A DNA stretch of 64,000 bases from Albugo candida. Its lineage: Eukaryota > Oomycota > Peronosporomycetes > Albuginales. Below, in pieces: positions 12,379 through 22,800 of this stretch. The stretch covers positions 97,654 to 161,653 of the forward strand of contig JBDOQK010000068.1 of the NCBI GenBank assembly GCA_040437565.1, read 5' to 3'. The notes under the pieces are model-generated. The model did no database searches, was not told where the DNA came from, and saw nothing but the letters and a program-made list of their open reading frames with translations. How positions within the stretch are numbered: the first letter of the stretch is position 1; each line of letters starts with the position of its first letter. The translations under genes were made by a program, and so were the position numbers.

Positions 12379-12509
12379 GTCCACCGCAACTTAATTCCTT
12401 CGTAAATAAATGCTATATATACGATTAGGATCCTTTCGATGCTGAAAATAAGCTTTTTATTTTTGTAACGTGAGCATCGAGACTCTAGCTTCATTGTCAT
12501 TTTACTTGA
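11488..12509. other. Divergent promoter region, doubled by gap overlap
   Basis: This lies between the starts of the EF-hand gene (-) and the TMEM65 gene (+). After collapse it is about 490 bp and AT-rich. No gene is visible in it. Confidence 0.6.
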
Positions 12510-13283
12510 ATGAGTCCATTACGACGAGGATTGAGAAGTCATTTAAACAAGCGATTTACTGATTTCTTCCTTACAAAACCGCCCACAACAATTCCAATCA
12601 TACGTCAGCCCTTTGCTGCCCGAAAATCCACGAGTTTTAGCGGAATGTATGTACTCCCACCTCGACCGGCATTTCCATCGCTGCGTCCATCCATTAGTAA
12701 GGACATTGAGGCTATTTTTCGACAGGTTGATCGAAACAATGATGGAATGATTTCAAAAGAGGAATTTCGTGCTTGTATCGTGTCACATTTTGGGCTGAAT
12801 AGTTCAAAAGATGGAGAAACATCACATGAAAACGTAGTGACGCGGCCTACAAATCAGCAACTTCGACTTGTGATGTTAGGCTCTGCTATACCTTTTGTTG
12901 GATTTGGGCTGGTCGATAACATTATACTGCTTGCAGCTGGGGATATGATCGAAGATTACTTTCACGGTGCGTATCACATTTCGATTCTGTGCGCAGCGGC
13001 ACTCGGGAATACAGTATCCGATGTCATTGGACTGAGTTTGGGAGGCGTAATTGAGCAATTTGCTCGTAAAATTGGTATACCCGATCCCAATTTGTCCAAG
13101 AAGCAGGCTAATATGGCCATTACCCACTGGTGCAACTTTTTTGCGTCCGCTATCGGTATCACTGTCGGTTGTCTTCTTGGTATGGTTCCACTTTTATTCA
13201 TGGATCGTGATGGTGAGAAGCTGAAAGTAAAGAAAGAAAGCGGGGCATCCGTATCGTCACTTCGAATAGAACTCGCTTCATAA
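12510..13283 (+). CDS. TMEM65-family membrane protein with EF-hand, 257 aa
   Basis: TMEM65 is an inner mitochondrial membrane protein linked in animals to mitochondrial respiration and ion handling. The intronless ORF from ATG 12510 has a basic, Ser/Arg-rich N-terminus consistent with a mitochondrial presequence. At about residues 68-84 there is a complete EF-hand loop (DRNNDGMISKEE). The TMEM65 core follows: a membrane segment reading PFVGFGLVDNIILLAAGD, then the diagnostic Gly-rich LGNTVSDVIGLSLGGVIEQ, and a third hydrophobic segment (FFASAIGITVGCLLGMVPLLF). The C-terminus is short and polar. The EF-hand is an addition relative to the animal protein as I know it and suggests calcium regulation. 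The gene converges on the small gene at 13324-13552. Confidence 0.87.
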   Translation: MSPLRRGLRSHLNKRFTDFFLTKPPTTIPIIRQPFAARKSTSFSGMYVLPPRPAFPSLRPSISKDIEAIFRQVDRNNDGMISKEEFRACIVSHFGLNSSKDGETSHENVVTRPTNQQLRLVMLGSAIPFVGFGLVDNIILLAAGDMIEDYFHGAYHISILCAAALGNTVSDVIGLSLGGVIEQFARKIGIPDPNLSKKQANMAITHWCNFFASAIGITVGCLLGMVPLLFMDRDGEKLKVKKESGASVSSLRIELAS

Positions 13284-13323
13284 ATAGGAACTATTTGTTG
13301 ACTTGTCATCTATTGGCAAAGTT

Positions 13324-13552
13324 TCAGACATAGTAATCGGATGTTTCGAAGTCGGCGATAACAATTGCTTCAAAATGTGGCGGACGTGGAGGCAGAGTGG
13401 AAACTCTGTAGATTGTGCAGAAAAATTGCCAAGATCTCTTAGCAGCCATTAAGGAGTCAATCGATGTTAGCCAATTGTTACACATTCCCGTCGTTGTCTC
13501 GATCTTCCACTTTGACATATTTCTTGCTGACGTTGAAGGCATTGTAAGACAT
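13324..13552 (-). CDS. Small two-exon gene, 60 aa, unknown function
   Basis: The gene becomes visible only after splicing. Exon 1 (13484-13552) starts at ATG 13552 and encodes MSYNAFNVSKKYVKVEDRDN followed by DGN. A 46-nt intron (gtgtaaca..gctaag, 13438-13483) joins exon 2 (13324-13437), which starts RSWQFFCTIYRV, contains a PPRPPHFEAIVIADFE stretch and ends TGA. The intron length is not a multiple of three and the reading frame is restored exactly. The product is small, soluble and rich in aromatic residues. I do not recognise it. A 72-aa unspliced reading of the same strand starts MPSTSARN and is less protein-like. Confidence 0.55.
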
Positions 13553-13819
13553 ACAATACATCTAATAAGAAGCTAAAGCCAAAAGCGGGACAGAAGCAGT
13601 CAAACGAGGCTTTGTGAAAGGCAAACAGAGCTCGGATTCAAATTATATTTATAAAGGCGACGATGACTATCGGTAATAGCATCTTCCATAATGTATGACT
13701 CTGAACAAGTCAAAGCATATCAGAAAACATCGGTCGCTCTTCTTTCTCAACATTGGAGAGCGATTTGCTATACAGTAGTCGATCCGGTGCTTTGAAGACG
13801 AAGATTTGCAGACTTGAAT

Positions 13820-14926
13820 TTACTTGCGATTTTCAAGGTCATACAGAAACGGGCGTTTCTCCATTTTGTCGGTCGTTTGCTGTCGCTCAGCATATAACAC
13901 ATAATGTTGCACGATAAATACGGTGTCGACCAGAATACTTACAAAACCCAGTCCAAACTTGACAGGATTCCCAGTCAACGCTCCCCAGTCATTTGTCGAC
14001 CAGCTATCCAGTGCCTGTTGTCCAAAAGATAAGAATCCACCGGCAATATCCAAAAGGACATTCCAAATAGTCCATCCCACAGTTGACTGGCGACTCTGAT
14101 TCAGTAGAATTTGCGGAATGTTTTTGGTCAATGTTGTGCATAGTTTGACATAACTCAAGAGATATAATAAATTGATAACTTTGAAAAAAGAGCAGTGTTC
14201 ATTGCCACTGATCCAGATCGTCATACCAAATATCACACTGGTAAGAATCGTTCCGCTCGTCCAGGTGAGAGTCGCTTTGCTTACGCGTTGATTACCCCGT
14301 GGGTAAATCATACATTGATACAATGAGACTGCTATGAGCAATGTAGCATGCAACGAAAAGAATACGTCGTTCAACTCAACGGCATTACGATTCCCATGAT
14401 GCTGTTCCATGTATTGCTTCTGCACAGTGCTGCTGTAGTAAAATGCGCAATTAAATGCCGCGTAGCACGAAAACCCAAGCAGATTGAGAACTGTGTAATC
14501 CAGCGAAAGCCCAACAACTGTTTTACGCTGATAATTCAGTATAATTTGGGGATAAAAGCTGATACTCCAGCACATAAAGTAAATCCATCCGATGATCGAC
14601 GAAATCCGATTGTAAGGCTTCGGAATATTCTGATTTGCATCCAAAAGAAGCCCAAGAACTACTCCCGTAAGCAGAATAAGCGCAGATACCGATAGAACAC
14701 GAACTCTCTCCGACGGATATCCATTCACAGATTCTATATCGTAAAAATTCATTGTGACTGTGCGGACAGGAACACTATTTTTTGACGCATTTTCGGTAAA
14801 TCCAATCACCAGCAAAAGATGGCATGAGTCAACGCTGTTTCTGTCTTGATTGGTTTTGCTATGGCCAATCCTGTAGCAGTTTTGTGTCGACATGTCATAT
14901 TGTCGCATATTTGTCAACAGAGACAT
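13820..14926 (-). CDS. Cystinosin-like lysosomal cystine/H+ symporter
   Basis: Cystinosins export cystine from lysosomes or vacuoles. The ORF is intronless and has seven hydrophobic segments with two PQ-loop motifs: one around SISFYPQIILNYQRKTVVGL followed by SLDY, one around TKNIPQILLNQSRQSTVGW. These Pro-Gln pairs and the following Arg/Lys-X-Ser-X-X-Gly are diagnostic. The C-terminal tail is polar. The distal ATG at 14926 gives 368 aa, but an internal Met (about position 14752, MNFYDIESV) may be the functional start because the residues before it look less ordered. Upstream lies the small membrane gene on the same strand. Confidence 0.9.
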   Translation of the reverse strand: MSLLTNMRQYDMSTQNCYRIGHSKTNQDRNSVDSCHLLLVIGFTENASKNSVPVRTVTMNFYDIESVNGYPSERVRVLSVSALILLTGVVLGLLLDANQNIPKPYNRISSIIGWIYFMCWSISFYPQIILNYQRKTVVGLSLDYTVLNLLGFSCYAAFNCAFYYSSTVQKQYMEQHHGNRNAVELNDVFFSLHATLLIAVSLYQCMIYPRGNQRVSKATLTWTSGTILTSVIFGMTIWISGNEHCSFFKVINLLYLLSYVKLCTTLTKNIPQILLNQSRQSTVGWTIWNVLLDIAGGFLSFGQQALDSWSTNDWGALTGNPVKFGLGFVSILVDTVFIVQHYVLYAERQQTTDKMEKRPFLYDLENRK

Positions 14927-15180
14927 TCGTTTGCATTCTATTTACTCATTGATTGCGTCTATTATCGTATGAAGAAACACTATGGTACTGCCTAACAACT
15001 TGAAGCTGTACATTTTGTATTGGATAAGACCAAATCGATCTGCAATGCGAGCTGTTTTGATGATGCTAACTACCTTTGTCGTATACTACAGAACGTCGTT
15101 GTGCACCCCCATGAGCCTTTATGTCACCTCAGATACTATCGTAATCGAGCATACCACTTGGGAATTGTGTGCTCGTTTAT

Positions 15181-15474
15181 TCATGGAAATGGAATAAGGG
15201 TGCGTTTGAGAGCTTTGTGTAAAGCATAGACTGTAATCATCACCGCCAGCTGCGCCTTTGTCGATGTATAAGCTCCTGATTTTAAATGTACAAAGAAATA
15301 TGCGGCTATAACAATGCTCAATTCCATGACGATGCAGTATATACTGTTCGCATCGTGGCTGCCCGACATAGCCCTCCCACCAAATAAGTATAAAAGAATA
15401 GATTCCATGGGGTTCAATGCAAATCTTTTTTTCGATGCAAGGTCTTCTGTATAGTGACTGCGTTCTTGTTTCAT
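15181..15474 (-). CDS. Small hypothetical membrane protein, 97 aa
   Basis: The ATG at 15474 follows an in-frame stop, so the start is well supported. The protein has a polar N-terminus, then two hydrophobic stretches (IYCIVMELSIVIAAYFFVHL and LAVMITVYALH) and a basic tail ending LKRTLIPFP. Unrecognised. Its position close to the cystinosin gene on the same strand does not by itself imply a link. It could be a spurious ORF, but the hydrophobic/polar patterning and well-placed start favour a real gene. Confidence 0.5.
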   Translation of the reverse strand: MKQERSHYTEDLASKKRFALNPMESILLYLFGGRAMSGSHDANSIYCIVMELSIVIAAYFFVHLKSGAYTSTKAQLAVMITVYALHKALKRTLIPFP

Positions 15475-15665
15475 CAATTACTCATCTCTTAATCCCTGAC
15501 TGCTTTCAGTAAAGAAATATCGACAGCGTCTAACATTTTATCAGAAACGCACGGCGATGGTATTCTGCCTTGGGGTAGATGCTGATTAGTTATATATAAA
15601 GCTCAATGATCGCACACACCGTTTGAGAGTCTTGATTCAATTCTAGGCCATCAAGTGCAAGATAA

Positions 15666-17971
15666 ATGAGTTCTGCTAGTAGCGGAGCAGAATCTATGAA
15701 CGCTACACGGAACCAGCAGTGCTTTCAGCTCGATGGCGGAGTAATAAATTCATTCGAATTAGAGGACAACGTATGGAAGCATCTTGTTGCGGGAATGAAA
15801 CAAACTCTACTGCTGCACCCCATGGACCCATTTTTATACCTTTCTGACTACATGCGCACCGCAGTAAGCCTTACACCAAGTTTATCGTATCATGTGTATG
15901 CTCACTATGACTATAGCTGAATATGAAACATCGAATTACGGCAGCAATGAGTACAAAAGGTTATCTTTGTATGCATCATAATCAACGAACCATTCATTAT
16001 CTCGTGTCTGACTTGGAGAAACTGCGCTCAGATTTCCGAAACGCGGCAAAAAAGCTTGAGAATTTGGAACTTGTTTTACGCATGAGATCTCACATGCCGT
16101 CAGTGAACGAGTGTATCACGGAGTTCGTCACCTTAGTCGATAAACCTTTATCTATCAATGGTTCAGTCGCGCAACAAATAGGCTCGAGTCTAAACAATGA
16201 AGCACAGCCTACAGCTCAAGCACACGATTATCGCTTCGATCAAATCAGTAGCGACTCGGAAGAGTATAAAAGGCTGATTTTGTACGGAATCACGGATTGT
16301 ATAATCAGAGTAGAGTCAATTCAGTCACAAGATTCAAAAGAAATTCTCATCAAATACATTTACGAGCTTTCACAAGCATTTCAGCAGGAGACAGCTGTCA
16401 TGCCCCTACTTGGACAGGATTGTGATAGAATGAACAACAAAATCGAAGAGCTTCGAATCGAGTGCTCTAAATATCGAGCACTGCTGGAACAATGCAACAC
16501 TGATTACAATGCCGCAGTTCAAGCAAAACTTCGTCGTGATTTCTATCACGTCAGGCTTCAAGCGACTCAGGCAAGTATACTGCCGCACGAAGAGACAAAA
16601 AATCGTCATGTGCTCATAAATAATATCAAACACTGGATTCCCATTTCTGCAATTTTGTGGCCTGCGCTCAATGATTTGGAGAAAGTCGCTTTGCAAAGAG
16701 CTGAACACTTACTAATGGAGGAAGAGGAAGAGCGATGCAAATCTTTACTGAAACTAAACAAGCTGAACAATGAAATCGTAAGGTTACAAGCTCTGTTTCG
16801 AGGGTTTGCCACGCGAAAGTATAGGCAGCGTTTGCTTGTACGCTACAATGAGGCTGTCACTCGGCTTCAGCGTTTCTGGAAAAAAGCTGTACGAAATGGC
16901 GATACACTACCAATTTGGTGCGTTCTTGGCAGAGAAGTATTGGTAGATGCCAACTTGGCAAGAAATCTGGCCATTACCTTCACATTTTTCCCAAAAAAGG
17001 ATTTTCCGACGGGGAATTGGAAGCGTGTCGAGGGTAAGACACTGGACGAAATGATGGATCTATGTCGCAGGGATGAGTACAGTGCAGGGTTTGCAACGAA
17101 TGGGACCTTCAAACGATTCATTCCTCGTAAATTGACTCAGCTCAAGATCATGGACGATTCCTACGCCCTTGCATGCAAACCGGGCGAAACAGCGGGACTT
17201 TGCGGTTTATACGTCAAAACTTGGCCGACGAGGAAGACTGAATTCATACGAGTGATCCAGTCCGGGATTATCGTCAGTGTACCAAGCAATCGTCATGGAC
17301 TTGTGACAATCATAATCGATGGGGTCGGTACTGAGGGTCATGTGCCTATCTCCGCACTGAAAGATCGATGGAAGTATGTTTGGATACGGGAGAGGAAAGA
17401 TACTGAAAAGGCGAGGAAATTCGGAAGACGAGTCGCTGTTGGACAGATATTTTCACATCGAGGTATCAGAGACTATCCCCCCGAGGATCTGCTGATTGAC
17501 CGCAAAGACGTGGATATTGTGAGGCCTGCAAATTTATTGAAGTCAGCATTGAGAGATGATCAGCACCCTTATCAAGCAGCCATAATGTCGGACGAACACT
17601 CCACATTATCCCTGGTGTATGAGGACCAGCTCACACACCTTCTGATGCGCGAAGTACCATCACGACGCACGCATTATCACGCAAAAGAGCGTGAGCAGGT
17701 GATTAAGGCACGGATGAAAGCATATCAGAAAGCATGGGGTGCTTTTTGCGCTCAGCAAGAACATAATTCGGTCATAATGATCCAATGTGCTTGGAGAAGA
17801 AACCAAGCAAGAATGGAGGTTCGGCGCGTCCTCCAATTACGCATGCAGGAAAAGCAGCATGAAGATACAATAGAGCATCGGCTTGAAAAACCAAAAAAAC
17901 ACCCGATTGTCCTCACTGGCTTTTTTCGCTCAAAACGAAGAGGTCGTGTGCCAAAATCGAGAAGTAGCTAA
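15666..17971 (+). CDS. Dpy-30-motif and IQ-motif protein, 749 aa, likely flagellar
   Basis: Exon 1 (15666-15895) encodes a Dpy-30/RIIa-like segment at about residues 35-62 (LVAGMKQTLLLHPMDPFLYL, then SDYMR), the docking motif of many axonemal proteins. An intron at 15896-15951 (gtatgc..aatgag, 56 nt) restores frame to exon 2 (15952-17971). Exon 2 has a coiled-coil stretch, a central IQ motif (RLQALFRGFATRKYRQRL), a basic middle region of unknown fold and a second IQ-like motif near the C-terminus (IMIQCAWRRNQARMEVRR). IQ motifs bind calmodulin, and calmodulin genes are abundant in this window. The acceptor is less certain than the donor. The flagellar role is inferred from the Dpy-30/IQ combination. 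Confidence 0.75.
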
Positions 17972-18067
17972 AATACGCTCTTCGTCCCACTTGATTGGAT
18001 GGATGTAAGACCCAAGTCGCCCGTACACAAGTTTCATAATCTCATTCTATTGAAAAGAATGTATACA

Positions 18068-19663
18068 CTAAAACCCAAAAGGCCTCTGCGTATTCTGAGT
18101 TCCACAGTTTTCCTGACCTAAATTAACGAACGCTTTATCCAGTCCATTTGTTGGCATCGTTGCATTTGAGCTGCCTAGCGAAGCCTGCTGATACAAAGAA
18201 CCGTTTGTATTCACTGTATTCACTGCTGCAGTTGGACCAAAATTTCCAACCATTGGCATACCCGCATTCGGTACTCCATGCATTCCGGCGTACATCGGCA
18301 TTGCTCTTGGAGGTTGACACATCATTGGATTCATCATCCCTTCGCATAGAACATTTAATACCTGTTTAGAGAGCGATGAGCAAAACAGTATATATGCTAT
18401 CTTACCAGGATGAACGCCGCTGTTCGCAAACATCTGACCCATTGGATGCGCAACCGATTGCCCAACTGGATGCCCCATCATTCCCATTCCTTGGTTCGGA
18501 TACATAGCGATGCCCATACTGTTATTCATCATCGGATTGGGGATGGGATTTTGCATCATTGGATTGATCCCTTGTGTGGCAGGTGTCATCATCGGACCTG
18601 GCATACAAGCTCCAGGCATATTCACCATGCCGAATGGATTATTAGAGGTGGTTGACGCACTAGGATTAGGTCCAAAGTTGGCCATGATAGAAGCCATTTT
18701 ATTTTGATGTTGATTTGAGGGTGGAGCCACTGAAGAAGGATTCGGGAAATTGTCCATTTGACCAGAGGATCTATCAAAAGATGCCCAGTCGTCTTGTCCT
18801 TGCCCCCCTTGACTTTGTATTGGCTGTGATGGGGCAGAAGCTCCTGGAGCTGGGATCCGTGGTGCCGTGACCGGGACTGGAGCAGGTAGCGAAGTACTGG
18901 GAGCAGGAAACTCATCAAACGATAGAATATCATGTGTTACGGGAGCCTTTGGTCGTTGTGCACTTGGCTGCGTTGCCTTGAAAGCCTCTCCATTTTGCTG
19001 GGTTCTGTGATGGGATGAAGTCCGAGAAGCCGCAGTCATAGGAGTTTTATTCTCATTTGAATCTCGCCTCTCATTTCCAGCAGATTCCTCTTGTTTTGCT
19101 TTCCCTTGTTTCGAAGCACGATGCCCTTCCTCGCGATTCGAGCCGTCTCCTTCCCGAGCCACGAAACGACGACGTTCATATTTGTCTCGAATCCACATTT
19201 CTTTATCTCGTACATTCGAGTGTTCTGTTGGTGGGCGGAGATCTCGCGGAACATTAGCTTCATAATACTCTTTTGCGCGCGCATTTCCCCATTTTTGCAT
19301 TTGCTATCAAAGGAAACTTCAACTAGAGTCTTCAATTAAGGAAAAACACTGTACACACTACCTTCACTTGGTCGGATGTCCATGAGTCCAGATTCACACT
19401 GCGAACAAAGGTCAGATGGACGCCCAGACTGCGGTGAATTCCAGAGCACGCGATGCAAATGAAAACGCCAAGATTGATTGAAGCCCATCGCGGCCCTAAG
19501 TGCAGCATCGCAGATCGAAGAACGTACCAATGAGCCTTTACTCACCTCGAGCGCCGCAATCTGCACAAAATTTGTTGTCCTCGCGTTTGATCAATTCGTC
19601 GAGAATTTTCTTCAGCTTTGTCTGATCTTCTGGCCCTTTCGCTGGAGCTCCATATCGGCTCAT
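18068..19663 (-). CDS. ArfGAP, SMAP/stromal-type, 473 aa
   Basis: ArfGAPs stimulate GTP hydrolysis on Arf in vesicle traffic. Exons are 19546-19663, 19362-19495, 18406-19303 and 18068-18339. Exon 1 starts [14 protein letters not shown]. The zinc finger spans exons 1-2: [20 protein letters not shown] then [14 protein letters not shown], with the catalytic Arg in HRSLG. Exon 3 continues [19 protein letters not shown], the classical end of the domain. The C-terminal half is Pro/Met/Asn/Gly-rich with an FDEFP-type and a DDWASF-type short motif, as in clathrin-adaptor-binding SMAP proteins. The last intron (18340-18405, 66 nt) is in frame without a stop, so retention would add 22 residues. Confidence 0.88.
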
Positions 19664-19819
19664 TGTGTGGGAATTATATAGAGATAGGGCGCTTACGGCG
19701 ACGAAAGAGAAACAGTCACAGAATGAGCTGCAAATGTCTTTTTTGGCTCTTGTTCAAAAAGCCGTTTAATAACAGAAAATAACGGCATCTATGTACCGTA
19801 TTTGCGCAATTACAGCGCT

Positions 19820-22800
19820 CTACATTTTATATAGAGCGCGTTGCAGCTCAAGATCCCGCACACTTATCGAATAAGGCGGCCCGCGCACTTGATGAATCAT
19901 CTGCTCTATAGATGCAGGCGTGGATTCCATACCGACATTCTCTCCACAAATCTGCAATATTGCGTTTCCTACTCGTAGCACCTTGGTTCGTTCCGCTGGT
20001 CCCTGGCTTGATGTGTATCTAAGAATGTATGCTGCTTGGTCACGCAAATTACCAAATAAAATACCCAGTGGAGGCGCTGAAAACGTCACTTTCTTCTGGA
20101 TCTCATAAAATCGCTCACCAGCGCCCTCATCGCCCTTAATCTTCTCAGAATTTAAAATGCTTTTCTTCATGAAATCTTCTTTCGATACAAAGATCGCATG
20201 CATCGGTTGCTTGCTGGTCACAATCTCACGTAAAGACGACAGAATGGATGCAAAGCTCTCTTGGAAAGGTGCAGTGAGAGGCGTACCGTTAACAGACAGC
20301 AATACATCTCCAAGATCCAGTAAACGACATTTCTGAGCTTGAGATGGCGCTCGCTGGAAGCCAGCGATAGTGACATAATTCTGGAATAAATTGCTCCTAT
20401 TCCGCATATCAGCTTTTGGTACATTCAAACTCAATCCTTCCTCATCAGCGCTCAGCTCAGCTGATTTCACAAAATTCAAACTTTCGGTGCTTTTTTCCAA
20501 AGTTGAAGCCTCACTCTCATCTTCGTCATCGTCGTCTTCATCATCCTCTTCCTCAACTTCAAGCTCTATCATTGGCGGCCAATCACGTAGGGTGACGACA
20601 GTATCCGGTGTTGATGCAAATCGGAGTGTTGCTGGACGACTTGTTGCTGCTCGCAAGATCTCCAGGAGCTCTGGGAGTTTATGAAAACGCAAGTCAATTT
20701 CGTTGACTTTGATTAAGATCATGCCAGGCTTGATTCGACCGCTTTTTTCCGCTTGGGTTTTCGATGGACCGTCCGCAAAACCAACAACAATAGCTCCATA
20801 TCTTGCAAGTGGCCGTTCCCGTAAGAGAATTCCAAATGGACCCTCTTCAGAAAGCACCACTTCGACAATCTTTGGCTGAGCCAGGGCAAGCCGCTGCTCG
20901 TGGAGTTTTTGGCGTGCCTGTAACGCTTTGGTGATATCTTCGGGCTCCTTTGAGAATCGTATCGTGAGTTCTTCAGTAAGGTTTTGAAGCACTGCGCTTA
21001 GCTCTGGAACGCTCAATTTTGCACAAGAAAGCCCATTGATGGCGATCAGACGAGATCCAATGCCAATCTGCTTCGTAGCAGCAGTGGAGGTCTTGGAACT
21101 GGGAGCTGTAAACATGGATTCTGGTGTGGCTTCCAAGTCTGAGCCAGCGGCACGGTATCCACTGACGTGCATGTGACGATGAAGCACACCTTTATTAAAT
21201 GTGTAGGGTATTTCTCGCACACTTTTGAACTGCAGCTCGACATCATCAGGTTGGATTTCCACAGGTTTCGCGCCACGCCAAGGGCTAGCAATTGGTAGAT
21301 CCTCAACCCGCATCTCCAGTACTTGGAAAATTAAAGGCCAATACATTTCCATTTGCTGATTCAGAGTCTCCAAAAAGTTGACGAGATGCATCAGAATCTT
21401 GGACTCGATCGTTTTTGCCACATACTCGCGAATCAAAGTCGCAAACATCGATGTGAGCAAGTTGTAAAGCGCACTGAACCACGACTTTTGCACAGTCAGC
21501 TTCAGCTCATCTCGAATCTCAATGTCGATAGAATGAAGCACAAGAATGGGTCGAAATTCCTGGGTTTCTCGATTTACAATTTGTCGCTCAGCTTTCAACC
21601 CCAAGGATATAAGCCCTCCACTTAGGTAGGCATCCGCCAGCCCGCTTCCATTCAAATATGGAAAGTATTTCTGTGCAAATGTCCACTCAAGATTGTGCAT
21701 TCGTCCTTTCAGACGGTGAGCTCTCACAGTGATTATCTCATCGTCGGTAAAATTCCCCAATCGCACCTTTACATATTCTTTGCGTATGCGGAAACTGGAG
21801 ATATCCAAGTGAGCAAGGGAGTATTCGATTCGTTCATAGACACCATGCAGTGTGTCCATTTTGATGGATGGAAGCACCGATATCAAAAAGTCCAAACAGT
21901 GATCTTTGACTTTGTCGATGATCTTCTGGCGTTTCGCCCGATCCGAAACTAGTATTGAGCCCCAAGCTCCGAGCTTTTCATAGGTGACCGTACTGACAAA
22001 CCCATCGAGTTGAGTGCGAAAAAGTTCTGGGTTATCGATGGCTTGGATCACTTTTCGAAAATTGTTTAAGAAGATCTTGCCATTTGATGTGAATTGCCAA
22101 GCTTGGATGTATTGCTGCAATCGATCGACCCAGCGAGAAACTCGTTTCGAGATACATGGACATCTAGCTTCGAGACGCTTTGCAATCGTTTCGGGCGTCA
22201 GCATCCAGAATGACCTCACTTGAAGCAGCACACAAATCTGACGATCTATGAATCGGAGGTATTGATAGACTTTTTCATGCAGCTCCATGGTGTAATTTGC
22301 AAAAGCGACTTGAAGAATGCGTTCAGTGGGAGTCTGTAGCAGCCAAAGCCACTTATCCGATGTACATGCGTNNNNNNNNNNNNNNNNNNNNNNNNNNNNN
22401 NNNNNNNNNNNNNNNNNNNNNNNNNNNNNNNNNNNNNNNNNNNNNNNNNNNNNNNNNNNNNNNNNNNNNNNTGACGATCTATGAATCGGAGGTATTGATA
22501 GACTTTTTCATGCAGCTCCATGGTGTAATTTGCAAAAGCGACTTGAAGAATGCGTTCAGTGGGAGTCTGTAGCAGCCAAAGCCACTTATCCGATGTACAT
22601 GCGTATCGTTCCTCAATGACTGACAGTAAGTCAGACAGAATCAACCGTTCACAAGGAAACGCTTCAGGTGGGACCATCGCAACATGGGCAGCTCTCACTT
22701 CTTCCCTCTCCACTTCATCCTCTGTAAGTGCTAACCATTGCTTCTTCATACTAACTCGAAATCGGGCATTTAATTTTTTGATCTCATGGCTTTTTCGAAA

